A DNA stretch of 64,000 nt from Trichloromonas sp034006665 (GTDB taxonomy: Bacteria; Desulfobacterota; Desulfuromonadia; Desulfuromonadales; Trichloromonadaceae), in NCBI RefSeq assembly GCF_034006665.1, contig NZ_JAVESI010000001.1, positions 62,001 to 126,000 of the forward strand, written 5' to 3'. The position numbers were made by a program, and so were the translations under genes. Shown in pieces: positions 24,656-33,166 of the stretch. The notes under the pieces are model-generated. The model made no database searches. It was not told the DNA's origin and worked only from the letters and a program-made list of their open reading frames with translations. Every line of letters starts with the position of its first letter. Positions within the stretch are counted from its first letter, which is position 1.

Positions 24656-26698
24656 ATGGCCGGTCCCGGAAAAAAGAAAGAAGCGTTCGCGCGGGTCGAG
24701 ATCGACGCTCAGTTGAAAGAGGTCGGCTGGGAGCTGACCGACGGCGTCAGTGTCCGCTACGAATACCGGCTGCCGGACGGCACTTTCGCCGACTATGTTC
24801 TGTGCGACCGCCACGGCCGTTCGGCGGCGGTCGTCGAAGCCAAGCGCCCCGGCCAGAGCCTTCAATCGGCGGTCGAACAAGCCAAAGGTTACGCCGTCCA
24901 ACTCGACAATGTGCCTTATGTCTTTCTCGCCGACGGCGAGCAAATCCTGTTCTGGGATTACCAAACCGAAGCCTTCCCCCGCCCCATTGCCGGTTTCTTC
25001 AGCCAAATCGACCTTGAGCGCCGTCATGCCCGGCGCAAATTGCGGGTCGACCCCCTGACCAAGCCGGTCGACACCCGCATCGCCGGACGCGACTACCAGA
25101 AGGATTGCATCGACACCCTGTGCCGCGAGATGGCGACCGGTCGGCGCAAGCTGCTGGTCGAAATGGCGACGGGAACCGGCAAGACCCGCACCGCCGCCGC
25201 CTTCATCAAGCGCCTCTTCGAGGCCAACGCCGTGACCCGCGTGCTATTTCTGGTCGACCGGATCACTTTGGCAAAACAGACCGAGGACGCCTTCGCCGAG
25301 CACCTGCCGGATTACCCCTGCTACGTCCTGCGCACCGGGCGACGTTTTCAGGACGAGAAGCTGATTACCGTCACAACCCTCCAGTCGATGACCAACATCT
25401 ACCGCGACTACTCGGCCGGTTACTTCGACCTGATCGTCACCGACGAGTGTCACCGCAGCATCTACGGCCAGTGGAGCGGCATCCTCAAATACTTCGACGG
25501 CGTGCAGGTGGGCCTGACCGCCACGCCCTTCACCAGCGAGATCGAAACCGGCGACGACGAGGATAAACTGTTCGTGCGCGACACCCTGCGCTTCTTCGAG
25601 GTGGACAAGCCGACGTACCGCTACACCCTCAAGCAGGCGGTCAACGAGGGCTATCTGGTGCCGTACCAGATCTACAAGGCCAAGACCGTCAAAACCGCAT
25701 CGGCCGACGGTTTCGAGGTGAAAAAATCCGAGTTGGACTGGTCGGCCCTCACGGCCGGGGACCGCGACGAACTGGAACTCTTGTTCGCCGGCAAGGATTC
25801 GGTCAAAGTCGATCCCAATGCCCTGGAGCGGCGCTTCACCATCCCCGAGCGCAACCGGGCCATCGTCCGCGAATACCGGGACGTTCTGGCCAACGGCTAC
25901 CGGGACAAAAAAGGGACGATGCGCTACCCCGTGCCGGGCAAGACCATCGTCTTCGCCGTCACCAAACGCCACGCCGAGACCCTGGCCCAGATGTTCGACG
26001 AGGCGTTCGCCGACCAAAAGCCCTCCCCCGAGGTGCGTTACGCCGACTTCGTCGTCTCCGGATTCGGCAAGGACGACACCCTCGATGCCGCGACTAAAAT
26101 CAAGCGATTCAAAAAGGAAAAATTCCCCCGGATTCTGGTTTCGGTCAACATGCTCGACACCGGCTTCGACGCCCCCGAGGTGGTCGGCCTGGTCATGGCC
26201 CGCTTTACCCGCTCGGTGGTGCTCTACCGGCAGATGCGCGGCCGGGGCACCCGCAAGGCCCCCGGCAAGAACCGCTTCACCATGTTTGACTTCGTCGGCG
26301 TCACCGACGTTCACGACGACGACGAGACGACGGTCGAGGGCGGAGTTATCCGCGAGCGGGGAAAGTACAAGCCGAATCCCCGCAACCTGCTGACCCTCGA
26401 CATCGACGACCACATCGACCCGAACACCCGCGAATGGGTGACCATCGACGAAAACGGCAATTTCGTCTTTGTCGATGCCGATGCCCTGGCCCAGACCCAA
26501 GTCGCCGCCCGCTTCGAGGCCTGGCTTGCGGCCCGTGACGATTTTCATTCGGAGCAACACCGGCTTCTGCGTTCCATCGGCGAATACCTCAAAGCCAACG
26601 CCGGACAATTGGACGGATTCACCCTCGACCACTTCATGCTCCCCCCCTTCAGCCATGTCGGCGGCCTGCAACGCGCCCTGGCAGCGAAGAACGGCTGA
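24656..26698 (+). CDS. hsdR: Type I restriction endonuclease subunit R (C-terminal end frameshifted)
   Basis: 680 aa from ATG 24656 (MAGPGKKKEAF); a TTG eight codons upstream is less likely. The N-terminal nuclease domain has the PD-(D/E)xK pattern (FADYVL then VVEAK). The helicase core has Walker A MATGTGKTRTA, DECH box (DECHRS), LTATPF and the QMRGRGTR motif, so it is the DNA-translocating, cleaving subunit of the EcoEI-like class. The last residues diverge abruptly: a -1 shift near 26689 restores a typical tail. The gene precedes hsdM and hsdS, giving a complete type I system in the order R-M-S. Activity depends on whether the short tail is dispensable. Confidence 0.93.
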   Translation: MAGPGKKKEAFARVEIDAQLKEVGWELTDGVSVRYEYRLPDGTFADYVLCDRHGRSAAVVEAKRPGQSLQSAVEQAKGYAVQLDNVPYVFLADGEQILFWDYQTEAFPRPIAGFFSQIDLERRHARRKLRVDPLTKPVDTRIAGRDYQKDCIDTLCREMATGRRKLLVEMATGTGKTRTAAAFIKRLFEANAVTRVLFLVDRITLAKQTEDAFAEHLPDYPCYVLRTGRRFQDEKLITVTTLQSMTNIYRDYSAGYFDLIVTDECHRSIYGQWSGILKYFDGVQVGLTATPFTSEIETGDDEDKLFVRDTLRFFEVDKPTYRYTLKQAVNEGYLVPYQIYKAKTVKTASADGFEVKKSELDWSALTAGDRDELELLFAGKDSVKVDPNALERRFTIPERNRAIVREYRDVLANGYRDKKGTMRYPVPGKTIVFAVTKRHAETLAQMFDEAFADQKPSPEVRYADFVVSGFGKDDTLDAATKIKRFKKEKFPRILVSVNMLDTGFDAPEVVGLVMARFTRSVVLYRQMRGRGTRKAPGKNRFTMFDFVGVTDVHDDDETTVEGGVIRERGKYKPNPRNLLTLDIDDHIDPNTREWVTIDENGNFVFVDADALAQTQVAARFEAWLAARDDFHSEQHRLLRSIGEYLKANAGQLDGFTLDHFMLPPFSHVGGLQRALAAKNG

Positions 26699-26784
26699 CC
26701 GCCGTTCTCGGCGACCTGAACCGGGCCGTCTTCGGCGACGGCGACGGTGATGGCCCCACCGATCACGACCGGCAATCCCGCTAG
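26689..26784 (+). other. Out-of-frame hsdR tail
   Basis: In the -1 frame relative to hsdR the sequence reads ERLTAVLGDLNRAVFGDG and continues to a TAG at 26782-26784. This resembles the end of EcoEI-type R subunits (an ERL...LLDELNRAV pattern). It therefore looks like the true C-terminus displaced by a single-base change or sequencing error. Confidence 0.6.
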
Positions 26785-26796
26785 GAGTTCCCCCAA

Positions 26797-28491
26797 ATGC
26801 CCTTGACCCCCGACTTGCGCCGCAAGGTCGACCAGATTCGCGATTACCTTTACGGCGGCGGCTATCCCGACCCCATGTCCAACGCCGAGCAGTTGGCGTT
26901 TCTCTTCTACTTCTATCTCTCCGAAGGGCTCGACCGCGACAACGCCGCCCGCGCCCGCATTGCGAAACAGGAATACGCGAACGCCTTCGCCGGCGAGTGG
27001 ACCCTGCGCAACCCGCTCAACGCCCCGGCCGAAGGGCAAAAAACCATCCCGGCCGACCGGTTGCGCTGGTCGGTCTGGGCCAAGGCGCTGACCGGCGAGG
27101 GGCTGGTGCGCTTCGTTCGCGACGAGGTTTTCGCCTTTTACGCCAAGGTCGCGGAGCGCTCGGCCTACAACTTCATGGAGGGGGCGCGCCTCGGCATCGA
27201 CGATCCGACGGTGCTGACCCAGGTGGTCGGGCTGGTCGACGATTTGCGTCTCGACCAGGCCGACGCCGACACCAAGGGGGATCTGTTCGAACACGTGCTC
27301 AAGCAGATCAGCCAGGCGGGGGAACTGGGCCAGTTCCGCACCCCCCGCCACGTCATCCGCGCCATGGTCCGCATCCTCGACCCACAGGTCGGCGAGACGG
27401 TGTACGATCCGGCCGCCGGCACGGCGGGCTTTCTCGTCGCCGCCTACGATCACATGCGCCTGACCAACAGCTCGCCCGGTTCCATCGAACAGGTCGAGGT
27501 CGACGGCAAGCCGATTCCGCGCGGCCCCGGCGACATGCTTTCCGCCGCCAAGTGGGAGATATTGGCCCGCCGCACCTTCTACGGCAACGACGTCGACCCG
27601 AAGATGGTGCGCCTGGCCACCATGAACCTGAGCCTGCGCGGTCTTCCCCAGGTCGCCATCCGCCGCCGCAACGTGCTGACCACCACCCTCGACACCCAGC
27701 AGAAACAGGCGCTGGAGCTGCCTCCGGACGGTTATGCCGTGGTGCTCGCCAATCCCCCCTTTTCCGGACGAGTCGACAAGGACCGCATCGTCGACGACGT
27801 TAAGGTCGGCGCCACCACGGCGACGGAGCTGCTCTTTCTGCGTTACATGATCGACAGCCTCCGGCTTCCCGCGCCCTCCGGGAGAGGGGCTGGGGGTGAG
27901 GGCGGCCGCTGCGCCGTGGTCGTTCCCGAGGGGGTGCTGTTCGGCTCCACCGGGGCGCACAAGGAACTGCGCCGCCAGTTGCTGGAAAACAACACCGTCG
28001 AGGCGGTGCTGTCGCTGCCGGGCGGAGTCTTTCAACCCTACTCCGGGGTCAAGACCTCGGTGCTGGTCTTCCGCAAAGGGGGCACGACCGAGCGGGTGCT
28101 GTTCCTTCACGCCGACAACGACGGCTACAAACTCGACGCCCAGCACACGGCGCCGATCGAACCGGATGACCTGCCGGGGCTGGTCGCGGCTTACCAAAAT
28201 CGGGAAGAGAATTGGCGGACCTGGCAGGCCTTTCATGCTCCCTCCCCCTCGACGGGGGAGGGTCGGGGTGGGGGTGACGCCCCATGGACCGAAAACTGGT
28301 GGTTCGCCACCGCCGACACGATCCGCGCCAACGATTTCAACCTCTCGGCCGGCCGCTACCGGCCGCTGTCGCGGACGCAGGTCGAGCATCGCAGTCCGCT
28401 GGAACTGCTGGACGAATTGGCGGCGATTGAGCGGGAGATTTTGGAGGAGGTGGAAAGTTTACGGGAAGCTCTACGGGAGGGTCGAGCGTGA
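26797..28491 (+). CDS. hsdM: Type I restriction-modification methyltransferase subunit M
   Basis: 564 aa. N6-adenine DNA methyltransferase. The N-terminal HsdM_N domain (~1-140) precedes the SAM-dependent core, with DPAAGTAGFLV (motif I) and catalytic NPPF in VVLANPPFSG, and the conserved VVVPEGVLFGS after it. Two stretches do not belong to the family: PAPSGRGAGGEGG just before CAVVVPEG, and APSPSTGEGRGGG before the TENWWFA segment. Both are translations of GC-rich repeat elements read in frame, lengthening surface loops. The stop overlaps the GTG of hsdS. Length slightly exceeds usual members for that reason. Confidence 0.95.
   Translation: MPLTPDLRRKVDQIRDYLYGGGYPDPMSNAEQLAFLFYFYLSEGLDRDNAARARIAKQEYANAFAGEWTLRNPLNAPAEGQKTIPADRLRWSVWAKALTGEGLVRFVRDEVFAFYAKVAERSAYNFMEGARLGIDDPTVLTQVVGLVDDLRLDQADADTKGDLFEHVLKQISQAGELGQFRTPRHVIRAMVRILDPQVGETVYDPAAGTAGFLVAAYDHMRLTNSSPGSIEQVEVDGKPIPRGPGDMLSAAKWEILARRTFYGNDVDPKMVRLATMNLSLRGLPQVAIRRRNVLTTTLDTQQKQALELPPDGYAVVLANPPFSGRVDKDRIVDDVKVGATTATELLFLRYMIDSLRLPAPSGRGAGGEGGRCAVVVPEGVLFGSTGAHKELRRQLLENNTVEAVLSLPGGVFQPYSGVKTSVLVFRKGGTTERVLFLHADNDGYKLDAQHTAPIEPDDLPGLVAAYQNREENWRTWQAFHAPSPSTGEGRGGGDAPWTENWWFATADTIRANDFNLSAGRYRPLSRTQVEHRSPLELLDELAAIEREILEEVESLREALREGRA
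27871..27905 (+). repeat. GC-rich REP-like repeat in frame within hsdM, copy B
   Basis: The element gcgccctccgggagagggg plus a G-rich tail is translated as APSGRGAGGEGG. It shares CTCCGGGAGAGGGGC with copy A at 1611-1641. The surrounding hsdM motifs continue uninterrupted on both sides, so the insertion kept the frame. Confidence 0.75.
28238..28278 (+). repeat. GC-rich REP-like repeat in frame within hsdM, copy C
   Basis: The element ctccccctcgacgggggagg plus ggtcggggtgggggtg is translated as PSPSTGEGRGGG. It contains the palindrome CTCCCCC-TCGA-CGGGGGAG-like core and a G-rich tail, the same design as copies A and B. Confidence 0.7.
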
Positions 28492-29690
28492 GCCAGTGGC
28501 CTATTGTGCGACTTGGAGAGTTGATTACTAGCGCTGAGTCTGGTTTTGCATGCAGTAAATCCAAACTGGTAGCAAATGGGCTTGCACATCTACGCCCGTT
28601 CAATATTGGAACAGACGGTTCCCTTGATCTTAGTAATCAGTATTTTGTGCCTCTGAGTGAGGCCCCGGCCACAAAGAGGTCGCTGGAGCCAGGAGAAATT
28701 TTATTCAACAACACAAATAGCAAAGAGTTGGTTGGCAAGTCGGTTGTTGTCGAAGAGAAGATGGTTGCAGGGTTCTCCAACCATCTTACCAAGTTGCATA
28801 TTAACGCCGATGCCGCTGAGCCATGGTGGGTAAACTACTTTTTTCTCAGGCTTTTTCAATCAGGCTACTTTGCGAAAATCGCGACACAGTGGGTCAGTCA
28901 AGCGGGGTTCAAAGCAAGCGAACTGAAAAAGCTGACGATCCCCCTCCCACCCCTCGACGAACAACGTCGCATCGTCGACATCCTGAAACGGGCGGACAGC
29001 ATCCGGCGGTTGCGGAAGCAGGCGCTGGAGACGACGCGCGAACTGATCCCGGCCCTGTTTGTCGACATGTTCGGCGACCCGGCGACCAATCCGAAGGGGT
29101 GGGAAATTCTTTCCCTGGGCAAAATCGTCGCAGGACTTGAGGGCGGGAAAAATATCCAGGCGGGAGAAGACAGCCCCACCAACCCTTTCCGAATCCTCAA
29201 GGTCAGTGCGGTTACCTCGGGTTACTTTCGTCCTGAAGAGGCGAAACCCGCGCCCGATGATTATAGGCCGCCTGCCCATCACTTTGTACGCAAGGGAGAT
29301 TTGCTCTTTTCGCGGGCAAACACCGTGGAATTGGTTGGCGCAACAGCACTGGTTGAGGCGGACTATCCAAACCTCCTGCTGCCTGACAAACTCTGGCGGT
29401 TTGTATGGCTGAAGCCTTCACCTGTTTTGTCCGCGTATTTGCAACACTTTTTGCAATCGAGACATGTACGTCAGGAATTGGGCCGACTCGCCACCGGAAC
29501 GAGCGACAGCATGAGAAACATTTCCCAGGCGAAATTGAAAACGTTACCTGTGCCCGTTCCGCCGTTGGATCGACAGCAAGAATTCGAGGGCAAATGTGCC
29601 GATGTTCGTGCTTTAATCGCCCAGCAAGAATACCACCTTGCCCAAGCCGAGGCCTTGCGGCAATCCCTCATGGCCCAGTTTTTCAACTAA
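28488..29690 (+). CDS. hsdS: Type I restriction-modification specificity subunit S
   Basis: 400 aa, GTG start overlapping the hsdM stop. Two target-recognition domains are seen (~1-145 and ~205-345), each followed by a conserved helix that sets spacing: LPPLDEQRRIVDILKRADSI after the first and VPPLDRQQEFEGKC after the second. It dictates which bipartite DNA site the enzyme methylates and cuts. The first recognition domain (bases ~28500-28900) is clearly AT-richer than the rest of the island, typical of domain shuffling by recombination. The recognised site cannot be predicted. Confidence 0.93.
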   Translation: MSQWPIVRLGELITSAESGFACSKSKLVANGLAHLRPFNIGTDGSLDLSNQYFVPLSEAPATKRSLEPGEILFNNTNSKELVGKSVVVEEKMVAGFSNHLTKLHINADAAEPWWVNYFFLRLFQSGYFAKIATQWVSQAGFKASELKKLTIPLPPLDEQRRIVDILKRADSIRRLRKQALETTRELIPALFVDMFGDPATNPKGWEILSLGKIVAGLEGGKNIQAGEDSPTNPFRILKVSAVTSGYFRPEEAKPAPDDYRPPAHHFVRKGDLLFSRANTVELVGATALVEADYPNLLLPDKLWRFVWLKPSPVLSAYLQHFLQSRHVRQELGRLATGTSDSMRNISQAKLKTLPVPVPPLDRQQEFEGKCADVRALIAQQEYHLAQAEALRQSLMAQFFN

Positions 29691-29808
29691 TGTCACGCCA
29701 GGAAAGCCAAGAATCCTTTCCGCCAGTGCCCCTTAGCGGCAACTCCAGAACCTGGCAATCGGTCAGATGGAGGTTTGATTGACAAAAAATTTCCGGAGCA
29801 GACAAAAT

Positions 29809-29846
29809 TTGCTTTTTCGTGATATCATATGCAATATCATCACAAG
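29809..29846 (+). promoter_or_regulatory. Promoter/operator of hicAB
   Basis: TTGCTT at 29809-29814 and CAATAT at 29832-29837 are 17 bases apart, embedded in an imperfect palindrome GTGATATCATATGCAATA followed by TCATCAC. A HicB-type antitoxin with a ribbon-helix-helix tail would be expected to bind such a site. Confidence 0.4.
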
Positions 29847-29863
29847 CCTCGATGGAGCATGTC

Positions 29864-30110
29864 ATGGCAGACCATAGGCTTGTGAAACTGGCGGGGAAGA
29901 TCCTTGCAAATCGAAAAAATGTCGAATTCAACGATCTCAAACGTCTCTTGGAAGGGTTCGGCTTCGAGTGGCGGCAGCAGCCACTATGTTTTTCGACGGC
30001 CACAAACCTTTCCAATCAGCGTCCCCAAAAACCGGCCTGTCAACAAAACCTACGTCGACCAGGTGATCAACCTTCTGGATCTTGAGGAATGGCATGAGCA
30101 AAACCGTTGA
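29864..30110 (+). pseudogene. hicA: HicA-type toxin gene, frameshifted
   Basis: The frame starting at ATG 29864 (GGAG site seven bases before) reads MADHRLVKLAGKILANRKNV and NDLKRLLEGFGFEW, the normal HicA N-terminus. At about 29969 the homology jumps to the +1 frame, which continues GGSSHYVFRRPQTFPISVP, then NRPVNKTYVDQVINLLDLEEW and ends TGA at 30110. The essential His of the G-S-x-H-x-F motif lies after the shift, so the unshifted product (70 aa) is inactive. The downstream hicB overlaps the restored frame by 17 bases as in normal hicAB operons. Sequencing error is possible. Confidence 0.78.
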
Positions 30111-30534
30111 ATACTATATGGCCCTGCCCTACACCATCGAAATCGTGCCCGATGAAAATGGCTTTTTCGTCCGGGTCAGGGAACTTGACGGGTGTATGTC
30201 CGTGGGCACCACCAAGACCGAAGCCCTCGAGATGATCGAAGATGCGATGCGGGAGTGGTTGCATGTCGCCATCGAGGACGGCTTGGACATTCCGCTCCCC
30301 GAAAGCCTGCGCAAAGAAAACTACAGCGGCAAGTTCCCTCTGCGGATGCCCAAATCTCTGCACGAAAAGCTGGCCAAGGCCGCGTCGTTGGACGGAATCA
30401 GCCTCAATCAGCATATCGTCAATCTGCTGTCGGAAAGACATGCGCTGGATGAAGTGAAACGGATGTTGCAAGGCCATGAGGAGAACCGGAAGCGCGCCGC
30501 CGGAGGAGGAAAGCCGCGTCTCGCCCATAGCTGA
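30094..30534 (+). CDS. hicB: HicB family antitoxin
   Basis: 146 aa from ATG 30094 (GAGGAAT upstream), overlapping the end of hicA. The N-terminal HicB domain reads YTIEIVPDENGFFVRVRELDG, with the usual MSVGTTKTEALEMIEDAMREWL. The C-terminal part is a ribbon-helix-helix DNA-binding domain (PLRMPKSLHEKLAKAASLDG, SLNQHIVNLL). It would neutralise HicA and repress its own promoter. With hicA frameshifted it stands as a solitary antitoxin/regulator. A terminator follows at 30581. Confidence 0.9.
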   Translation: MSKTVEYYMALPYTIEIVPDENGFFVRVRELDGCMSVGTTKTEALEMIEDAMREWLHVAIEDGLDIPLPESLRKENYSGKFPLRMPKSLHEKLAKAASLDGISLNQHIVNLLSERHALDEVKRMLQGHEENRKRAAGGGKPRLAHS

Positions 30535-30580
30535 CAATCGGCAGCGATGCCGACGGAAAAATGATCCCCAAAACTCTCGC

Positions 30581-30619
30581 AACGGCCCCGGAAATTCACC
30601 TCCGGGGCCGTTTTGTTTG
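30581..30619 (+). terminator. Intrinsic terminator after hicB
   Basis: AACGGCCCCGGA (30581-30592) pairs with TCCGGGGCCGTT (30601-30612), followed by TTTTGTTT. It also separates the island from the converging MATE gene. Confidence 0.85.
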
Positions 30620-30628
30620 CCGAAGGAG

Positions 30629-32035
30629 CTATCCCTCCCCCACCACCCGCAGCCTTTTCCAGTGCCCGGCGCGGTAGCGCAGGTAGAAGATGGCGCTGAA
30701 GGCGAGGAAGAGGAAGATGAGGGCGAGCCAGGCGGTTTGCGGGGGGAGGTGGAAAACCTTGAGGGCGAGGTAGAGGGCGGGGAGCAGCAGCCAGTGCATG
30801 GCGACGGAGATGCACATGGCCCAAAAGGTGTCGCCGGCGCCGCGCAGCACGCCGCTGAAGACGACCATGAGGGCGTCGGCGAGGACGTAGAAGGCGGCCA
30901 GGCGCAGCATAACTGCGGCCAAAGGCGCGGCTTCGGCATAGACAGCATCGGCGACAACGGGGGTGAAGAGGGCGACGAGTTGGGTGGGAAAGCTGACGAA
31001 AAGGAGGAGAATCAGCGAAGAATAGGTCAGGGCCATCTTCAACCCCGAGCGCGCCGCCCGCTGGGCGATGTCGGAACGCCCGGCGCCGAGGTGGCGACCG
31101 ACCAGACTGACCACACCGATCTGGATGCCTAGCAGGGGCACGAAGGAGACCATGTCCCAGTTAAAGACGATGGTCACTGCCGAAGCGGTGGCCGGGGAGT
31201 GGGCATGAAAGAGGAGAATCGTCAGGGTGAAGGCGATCAGGTTGAGAAAGAGCTCGATCCCCGCCGGGTAACCGTAACGCACCAGTTTGCCGAGAATCTC
31301 TCGGTCAAAGCGAAAGGCCGCGCCGACGGAAAACTCGCGGCGGATGGAGCGCCCCCAATAGGCCCCGGCCAAGACCAGCAGGGCGCAGAAGCCGCTGAGC
31401 AAGGTGCCGAGGGCGGCGCCGCGAATGCCCAAGGCGGGAAAGCCCAGATGCCCGAAGATGAGGACGTAGTTGGCGCCGATGTTGACGACCATGGCAACCA
31501 AGGTCGAGAGCATGACCACCCGGGTGCGGCCGATGCCGGAGAAGAAGCCGGCCAGGGCGGTGCGCAGCAGGGTGAGCAGGGCGCCGTAGAGGAGGATGTC
31601 GAAGTAGGCCTGTTGCGGCGCGAGTTGCTCGGGGGCGATGCCGGAAGCGGCGAAGAGCCCATGAGCCAGGGGGCGGGCGGCGAGAATCAGCGGGTAGGCG
31701 GCAACCGCGAGGAGCAGCGCCTGGGTAATGACCCGGGGGCAGCGTTCCTTGCGCCCGGCGCCGAGGTACTGGGCGACGAGGGCGGTGGTGTAGCCGATGA
31801 GGCCAATGAAGAAGGTCGTCATCATGAAGGCAGTCAGCCCGCCGGCCATGGAGGCGCTCATCTCCGTCGTGCCGAGCCGGGAGAGAAAGAGCCGGTCGAC
31901 AAACATCATCGCCGTTTCGCAGGCTTGGGAAGCGACCATCGGCAGGGCGACGGCGAGCATCTCCCGCAAGCCGCCGGGACGGGCGCTTCGGGTTACAGGT
32001 AAAGTCAACGATTCCGTCATGTGCCGTTCATCCAT
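30629..32035 (-). CDS. MATE family multidrug/Na+ efflux pump (NorM-like)
   Basis: 468 aa from ATG 32035; ATG 32020 (MTESLTLPV) is equally possible as neither has a clear ribosome site. Twelve hydrophobic segments in two homologous halves, with the MATE core LPMVASQACETAMMFVDRLFLSRLG at the first helix and a later ...GIQIGVVSLVGRHLGAG motif in the second half. It exports cationic drugs or metabolites in exchange for Na+ or H+. Its substrate is not predictable. The gene follows hflC on the minus strand but a terminator and a repeat separate them. Confidence 0.9.
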   Translation of the reverse strand: MDERHMTESLTLPVTRSARPGGLREMLAVALPMVASQACETAMMFVDRLFLSRLGTTEMSASMAGGLTAFMMTTFFIGLIGYTTALVAQYLGAGRKERCPRVITQALLLAVAAYPLILAARPLAHGLFAASGIAPEQLAPQQAYFDILLYGALLTLLRTALAGFFSGIGRTRVVMLSTLVAMVVNIGANYVLIFGHLGFPALGIRGAALGTLLSGFCALLVLAGAYWGRSIRREFSVGAAFRFDREILGKLVRYGYPAGIELFLNLIAFTLTILLFHAHSPATASAVTIVFNWDMVSFVPLLGIQIGVVSLVGRHLGAGRSDIAQRAARSGLKMALTYSSLILLLFVSFPTQLVALFTPVVADAVYAEAAPLAAVMLRLAAFYVLADALMVVFSGVLRGAGDTFWAMCISVAMHWLLLPALYLALKVFHLPPQTAWLALIFLFLAFSAIFYLRYRAGHWKRLRVVGEG

Positions 32036-32055
32036 CAAAAGGATAGAAGCCTTCA

Positions 32056-32160
32056 CCACCCTTCGCTTCGCTCACCAGAGGACACCGAGGAAAAACAAAG
32101 AAAATCAGAAATCTCAGGATTCTCTCTGTGAACTCTGTGCGCTCTGTGGTGAAAGCCTTT
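32056..32160. repeat. Intergenic repeat of the ccacagag-acacagag type
   Basis: The segment holds caccagaggacaccgagg at the left and gtgcgctctgtggtgaa at the right, with ctctgtgaactctgtg between, forming a long imperfect inverted repeat. The spurious reading on the minus strand gives HHRAHRVHREN, a peptide I recognise as a by-product of a very widespread bacterial intergenic repeat. No gene is here. Confidence 0.65.
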
Positions 32161-32175
32161 CCCCTCCCCAAACCG

Positions 32176-32218
32176 AAAAAGGAGAGAAGACCCGGCGCGG
32201 TCCTTCTCTCCTTTTTTT
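32176..32218. terminator. Bidirectional terminator after hflC
   Basis: A 14-bp stem AAAAAGGAGAGAAG (32176-32189) with CTTCTCTCCTTTTT (32203-32216) is flanked by a T-run on the plus strand and by five Ts on the minus strand. It ends the hflKC transcript. Confidence 0.85.
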
Positions 32219-32236
32219 ATAGCACTGATCCCCCTT

Positions 32237-33166
32237 CTAGCGATTTTTTTGCAAGAAGCGGTAAAAGTCCGAATCGGTGGAAATAACCAGTCGGGAATTT
32301 GCCTTGAGCGCCTTGCGGTACGATTCGAGGGTTCGCACAAAGGCGTAGAATTCCTGGTCGCGGCCGTAAGCTTCGGCGTAGATGGCGGCGGCTTCGGCAT
32401 CGGCGCGGCCGCGAATCTGTACCGACTCGCGATACGCGTCGGATTCGATGCGCTTGAGCTCCTTCTGCATCTGGCCGAGGATGTTGGCCTTTTCTCCCTC
32501 CCCTTCGGAACGGAACTGGGAGGCGACCTTTTTCCGCTCGGAAATCATCCGCTCGTAAACCCGCAACCGCACCTGTTCGACGTAGTTGATCCGCTTGATC
32601 TGCAAGTCAATCATCTCGATGCCGTATTCGGGGATGTTCTTGCGCGCTTCGGTGAGGATGTTGCCGAGGATCTCTTCGCGACCGATCAGATTCTCGGCCT
32701 CAATTTTCTGACCCTCGAAATCGAGCACCTCGACCGTTCCCGCCGGGGGCTGGTAATCCTTGCCCCGTACCAGCTCCACCAGCAGGTGACTGGAAACGGC
32801 GTCGCGCACCACCGAATCGAGAATATCGTCCAGCCGGCTCAAGGCCCCCTGCTCGGTGGCTACGGTGGTATAGAAAAGCAGCGGATCGACGATCCGCCAG
32901 CGGGCCGTGGCATCCACCCAGATGTAGCGCTTATCCTTGGTGGGAATCTGGTTGGGATCGCCGTCCCATTTGAGAATCCGGCGGTCGAAACGGCGCACTT
33001 CCTGGATCAACGGAATTTTGACGTGCAGACCGGCGTACTTCACTTCGCCGACCGGTTTGCCGAACTGGGTGACGATCGCCTGTTCTCCCTCCTCAACGAC
33101 AAAGAGTACAGATTGGCCGAGCAGCAGAAGTAAAATGGCGATGGCGATAAGAAGCTGGTTTTTCAT
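32237..33166 (-). CDS. hflC: HflC, modulator of FtsH protease
   Basis: 309 aa. One N-terminal membrane anchor (residues ~4-24) followed by an SPFH/band-7 domain (VEEGEQAIVTQFGKPV ... GLHVKIPLIQEVRRFD) and a long C-terminal coiled coil. With HflK it forms a large periplasmic cage around FtsH that restrains degradation of membrane proteins. The ATG overlaps the hflK stop (ATGA), so the two are translationally coupled. Length fits the family. Confidence 0.95.
   Translation of the reverse strand: MKNQLLIAIAILLLLLGQSVLFVVEEGEQAIVTQFGKPVGEVKYAGLHVKIPLIQEVRRFDRRILKWDGDPNQIPTKDKRYIWVDATARWRIVDPLLFYTTVATEQGALSRLDDILDSVVRDAVSSHLLVELVRGKDYQPPAGTVEVLDFEGQKIEAENLIGREEILGNILTEARKNIPEYGIEMIDLQIKRINYVEQVRLRVYERMISERKKVASQFRSEGEGEKANILGQMQKELKRIESDAYRESVQIRGRADAEAAAIYAEAYGRDQEFYAFVRTLESYRKALKANSRLVISTDSDFYRFLQKNR

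Noticed and set aside
26545..28389. Long minus-strand frame containing TPTPTLPRRGGG and LTPSPSPGGRG
   Set aside because: These peptides are well-known artefacts of reading GC-rich repeats; the true gene is hsdM on the other strand.
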